Source: Argopecten irradians (Eukaryota > Mollusca > Bivalvia > Pectinida > Pectinidae). Taken from it: a stretch of DNA of 64,000 nt. The notes beneath the pieces were generated by a model. The model ran no database searches. It was not told the DNA's origin and worked only from the letters and a program-made list of their open reading frames with translations. Position 1 is the first letter of the stretch. The number at the start of each line of letters is the position of its first letter. The position numbers and the translations under genes are program-made. The DNA is taken from NCBI RefSeq assembly GCF_041381155.1, contig NC_091144.1, positions 31,614,980 through 31,678,979 of the forward strand, in the 5' to 3' direction. Of this stretch, positions 54,301-60,300 are shown piece after piece.

Positions 54301-57300
54301 CAAGGGTAGATAACTCTAAATAGCAAAAAGGAATCAATCGCTACATCCTGTTGTCAAGTCATGTGCACTCTGTATACAGCTGCTGAAGTAGGATGTGACA
54401 CAATTAAAAATTATAACCATATATGGTAGAAGAGGTCATGCATGTCGGTTGCACTTATTGACCTAACTGACCTAATGTCACTGTTTAATGGTGCATGTTG
54501 GTATCACATGATCAGGGTATAATGTTATTTATAGCAACATAATTGACCTCTACCTTAAAAACACTGAATTAACCAAATAATTAAATTGCCTATGTACTGT
54601 CAATTTGGTGACTTTCCACCAATAAAATCCATGCAATTATTTTTCAATAAAAATCAACCTATAACATGCAGTCATTAAAAGAAATATTAATAGATATATG
54701 TTTATTCCCAAGATCATTTATGAAAAAGAGGGAAATTAATTCATAAAATACCAAAGGTAAAAGGTTAAAGGTCAGTTTTAGTGTTGAATGTACTCAGTAC
54801 ATGAACTTTAATTTGTTGTTGGCAGTTTATGAAAAAAAAAATCAATATTCCAAATATCCAATTTCCTTGATATATTTTGAAATTTCAGTGATGGAATTCT
54901 TTTTGTTATTTCTTCAAGTCTAGAAGAACATTTTGAAGTAAATCAAAGAAATCAAGAAATTAAAAATAATTAAAATTAAGAATCAAAGTATGTCAAAATA
55001 AACATTTTTGCAGAGCAAAATGATATTCATCATTTGAACAATAATTGGTGTTTAATCGTATATATATATATGCCTAATTAACATAAAAATAATAATATAA
55101 AATAAGTTTTTTCGCCTTTGGTGCATGCGCAATCAGTACTTCATTCCATATAGAATATAGTGTCATGGATTTTTTTTCGGGATGCAATTAATTATTCTTC
55201 ATATTTTTAACTTGAAGTAAAATTAAAAGCTCTATTATTTCGATGGTGGTAATGGTGTAAAGTAAGTAACTTTTGTAACTGAAGAAATATACTAAATCGT
55301 CTGCTCCTGTTTTTGATAGTGAAATAATACCATTTGAGAATTAAGAATCAAAGTATGTCTAAATTAAACATTTTGAAAGGCAAAAAGTGATTTACAATTC
55401 TACGCTGAAACTCCCAACAATGAAGCTCGTCTACTCTGATAAACAAAATTGTTACTATTATTGAGTCTTTCTGGTTATAACATTTTTTATTTGGAAAAAT
55501 TAATGAAGTAATTAAAATATAATATAATTAAGAAGCATTTTAACATTACCTGTATGATAATACAAAAAAAATGATAATGCAAAATTGGGCAGAGACTCGG
55601 TAACAGTCCTGATTTTGTACACAAGTGTTAATTATACCTGTACATGTACACTCATAATGTACTACAATGTATCTGGAGCATGTGACAAGATGGCACATTT
55701 TTTGTAGGAACATTACGAGGATCCAAACCTACCACAGGCTCCCAAACCTCCAACAGATGAACAGGTATAATGTTAATTGTTATAGAAATATGATTTAGAT
55801 TTAAATCAGTATTGACTATGTTGTAAAGTGGTTTGAAACAAAGATCACAGGGACATGCTCGATAATTTCTCTTTTCTGCATAATTATAGATAATGTGGGT
55901 TGGTTTATTTTTTTAAAACAGATGATATCTGGCCAATGAAATTTAACATGATAATGGGTTTGCTGTGCATGATAGATTGAACACTATACTTATAACTAGG
56001 AAAACAAATTGATGCAATTTTTCTCAAATTGATATTCGAGAGGTGTTGAAGTGTAATATGGATTGTAATTAACATGTTCTTTACAACTGTTGAAATACCC
56101 CAAAACACAATTGTTGAAGAAAAAAAAAATTAGATTTAAAATTTTCTAATGTGTATGTGTCATACATTGATCAATCTCCCACAAAGTCCTTTAAGGTGGC
56201 AACTGACTATAAGAATGTAGGTCTATAGAAGTCTATAAATACTGATAGCGACAATGAAAAAGAGTTAATGACATGTAACAGGAGAGAATAAATTTAGCAA
56301 CCAGATGAGTCAAACTAGTCAGGACCTAGCTCCAAACACTATTGCCATAGAGCTCTACTGATTGAGCTACATCAATGATCAATTCAGTCTTGTGTTTTAT
56401 CTTCCTTTCTCAAATTCTTTCCCTCAAAGACACCTTTCACAACCCAAGCTTGGGATACCCTGCTAAGTGTTCTCCCAATACTTGAACCAGGGGATAAGTG
56501 GCAAGCTTGCCAATCTTGTAACATGAAAAGCCCAACCAACTCGAGGTTCAAACTTACTCCCAGTTCACAGATGTTCTATTTATTGAGCTATCTCATTGTC
56601 ACTGATGGCAACACCACTGAATATGTCAATACAAGTGCAATTTGATATAGCTTTGATATCATTAAAGTCAGCATAGAAAATGTTTTCTTGACACATACAA
56701 ATACATACCTGTATTCATCCAAATCGGAATGAAAATAAATGTTATTCCTTGATGTGGTTAGCCAACTTATGAAGAATTACCAGTGGAAGAGGAAAAGAAA
56801 AACAAAACTAACCACAAACAAAAAGGGGTGTCTGTCCTGCCTACAGGGAAGACAAAAGAAAGCAAGGTACATCATATAGAGGCTATAGTGATCATATATC
56901 AGACCACCTCTAGCTAGCGCTTTGCTGATTAATCCGCTGTCCGTCCACTGCTAAACTGAATAACTTGAATAACTCACTAACAAGCCACCTGTAAACATGT
57001 TTCACCCACTACCAAGCCGTAACTATATAGACTACCGTATACCCATGCACAGTTCTACTATATATGTTGACATGACAAATCAGATTTTAACCTCCAATGT
57101 AACCTTAAATCCTGCCACCGCCAATGTGATTATCCCAAATTTCTGTGAGCTGTTAACCTAGTTATAATTCCACTATTACTGCTAACCTAGTTATAATTCC
57201 ACTATCACCACTAACTTAGTTAATTCCACTATTACCGCTAACCTAGTTATAATTCCACTATCACTGCTAACCTACATATGTAGTTCTAATTCCACTATTA

Positions 57301-60300
57301 CCGCTAACCTAGTTATAATTCCACTATCACTGCTAACCTACATATGTAGTTCTAATTCCACTATTACAGCTAACCTAGTTATAACTCCACTATCAATGCT
57401 AACCTACATATGTAGTTTATAATTCCACTATACTGCCACCTCCAATGTAGTTAGGTATCCCACATTTCTGTCAGCCGCTAACCTAGTTATAATTCCACTA
57501 TACTGCCCACCTCCAATGTAGTTACGTATCCCACATTTCTGTCAGCCGCTAACCTAGTTATAATTCCACTATACTGCCACCTCCAATGTAGTTTACGTAT
57601 CCCACATTTCTGTCAGCCCGCTAACCTAGTTATAATTCCACTATACTGCCACCTCTAATGTAGTTACGTATCCCACATTTCTGTCAGCCGCTAACCTAGT
57701 TATTATTCCACTATACTGCCACCTCCAATGTAGTTACGTATCCTACATTTCTGTCAGCCGCTAACCTAGTTATTATTCCTTTATGCACCTCCAATGTAGT
57801 TATACTACATGTCCACTTAACTCTATTAATTTTTTTAATTGTGTAATGTAATAAAAACACATAGTCCATTCATGTATTTTCACTATCCCTCCCCCTTCTG
57901 CGGATCGATCCTTGGTTAACAATTTATACTAGGACAATTATGTACTCCATAATTGTACAGATTATTCCACCCTCCCCCCTCCCCCTAACAATTTATACTG
58001 GACACAGTAAGTACAGATTATTCCACCCTCCCCCCCTCCCCCTAACAATTTATACTGGCCACAGTAAGTACAGATTATTCCACCCTCCCCCCTCCCCCTA
58101 ACAATTTATACTGGACACAATAAGTACAGATTATTCCACCCTCCCCCCTCCCCCTAACAATTTATACTGGACACAATAAGTACAGATTATTCCACCCTCC
58201 CCCCTCCCCCTAACAATTTATACTGGACACAGTAAGTACAGATTATTCCACCCTCCCCCCTCCCCCTAACAATTTATACTGGACACAATAAGTACAGATT
58301 ATTCCACCCTTCCCCCTCCCCCTAACAATTTATACTGGCCACAGTAAGTACAGATTATTCCACCCTCCCCCCTCCCCCTAACAATTTATACTGGACACAG
58401 TAAGTACAGATTATTCCACCCTCCCCCCCCCCCTAACAATTTATACTGGACACAGTAAGTACAGATTATTCCACTCACCCTCCCCCCTCCCCCTAACAAT
58501 TTATACTGGACACAATAAGTACAGATTATTCCACCCTTCCCCCTCCCCCTAACAATTTATACTGGACACAGTAAGTACAGATTATTCCACCCTCCCCCCT
58601 CCCCCTAACAATTTATACTGGACACAGTAAGTACAGATTATTCCACCCTTCCCCCCTCCCCCTAACAATTTATACTGGACACAGTAAGTACAGATTATTC
58701 CACCCTCCCCCCCTCCCCCTAACAATTTTATACTGGACACATAAGTACAGATTATTCCACCCTCCCCCCTCCCCCTAACAATTTATACTGGACACAGTAA
58801 GTACAGATTATTCCACCCTCCCCCCCCCCCCCCTAACAATTTATACTGGACACATAAGTACAGATTATTCCACCCTCCCCCTCCCCCTAACAATTTATAC
58901 TGGACACAGTAAGTACAGATTATTCCACCCTTCCCCCTCCCCCTAACAATTTATACTGGACACAGTAAGTACAGATTATTCCACCCTCCCCCCTCCCCCC
59001 CCTAACAATTTATACTGGACACAGTAAGTACAGATTATTCCACCCCCTCCCCCCTCCCCCTAACAATTTATACTGGACACAGTAAGTACAGATTATTCCA
59101 CCCTCCCCCCTCCCCCTAACAATTTATACTGGACACAGTAAGTACAGATTATTCCACCCTTCCCCCTCCCCCTAACAATTTATACTGGACACAGTAAGTA
59201 CAGATTATTCCACCCTTCCCCCCTCCCCCTAACAATTTATACTGGACACAGTAAGTACAGATTATTCACCCTCCCCCCTCCCCCTAACAATTTATACTGG
59301 ACACAGTAAGTACAGATTATTCCACCCCTCCCCCTCCCCCTAACAATTTATACTGGACACAGTAAGTACAGATTTTTTCCACCCTCCCCCCCTCCCCCTA
59401 ACAATTTATACTGGACACAGTAAGTACAGATTATTCCACCCTCCCCCCTCCCCCTAACAATTTATACTGGACACAGTAAGTACAGATTATTCCACCCTTC
59501 CCCTCCCTCCCCCTAACAATTTATACTGGACACAGTAAGTACAGATTATTCCCCTCCCCCTCCCCCTAACAATTTATACTGGACACAGTAAGTACAGATT
59601 ATTCCATTCCACCCTCCCCCTAACAATTTATACTGGACACAGTAAGTACAGATTATTCCACCCTTCCCCCTCCCCCTAACAATTTATACTGGACACAGTA
59701 AGTACAGATTATTCCACCCCAATTATACGGACACAGTAAGTACAGATTTTTCCCCCTCCCCCTAACAATTTATACTGGACACAATAAGTACAGATTATTC
59801 CACCCTCCCCCCTCCCCCTAACAATTTATACTGGACACATAAGTACAGATTATTCCACCATTCCCCCTCCCCCTTACAATTTATACTGGACACAGTAAGT
59901 ACAGATTATTTTCACCCTCCCCCCTCCCCCTAACAATTTATACTGGACACAGTAAGTACAGATTATTCCACCCTTCCCCCTCCCCCTAACAATTTATACT
60001 GGACACAGTAAGTACAGATTATTCCACCCTTCCCCCTCCCCCTAACAATTTATACTGGACACAGTAAGTACAGATTATTCCACCCTCCCCCCTCCCCCTA
60101 ACAATTTATACTGGACACAGTAAGTACAGATTATTCCACCCTTCCCCCTCCCCCTAACAATTTATACTGGACACAGTAAGTACAGATTATTCCACCCATT
60201 ACACCCTCCCCCTCCCCCTAACAATTTATACTGGACACAGTAAGTACAGATTATTTCACCCTTCCCCCTCCCCCTAACAATTTATACTGGACACAGTAAG

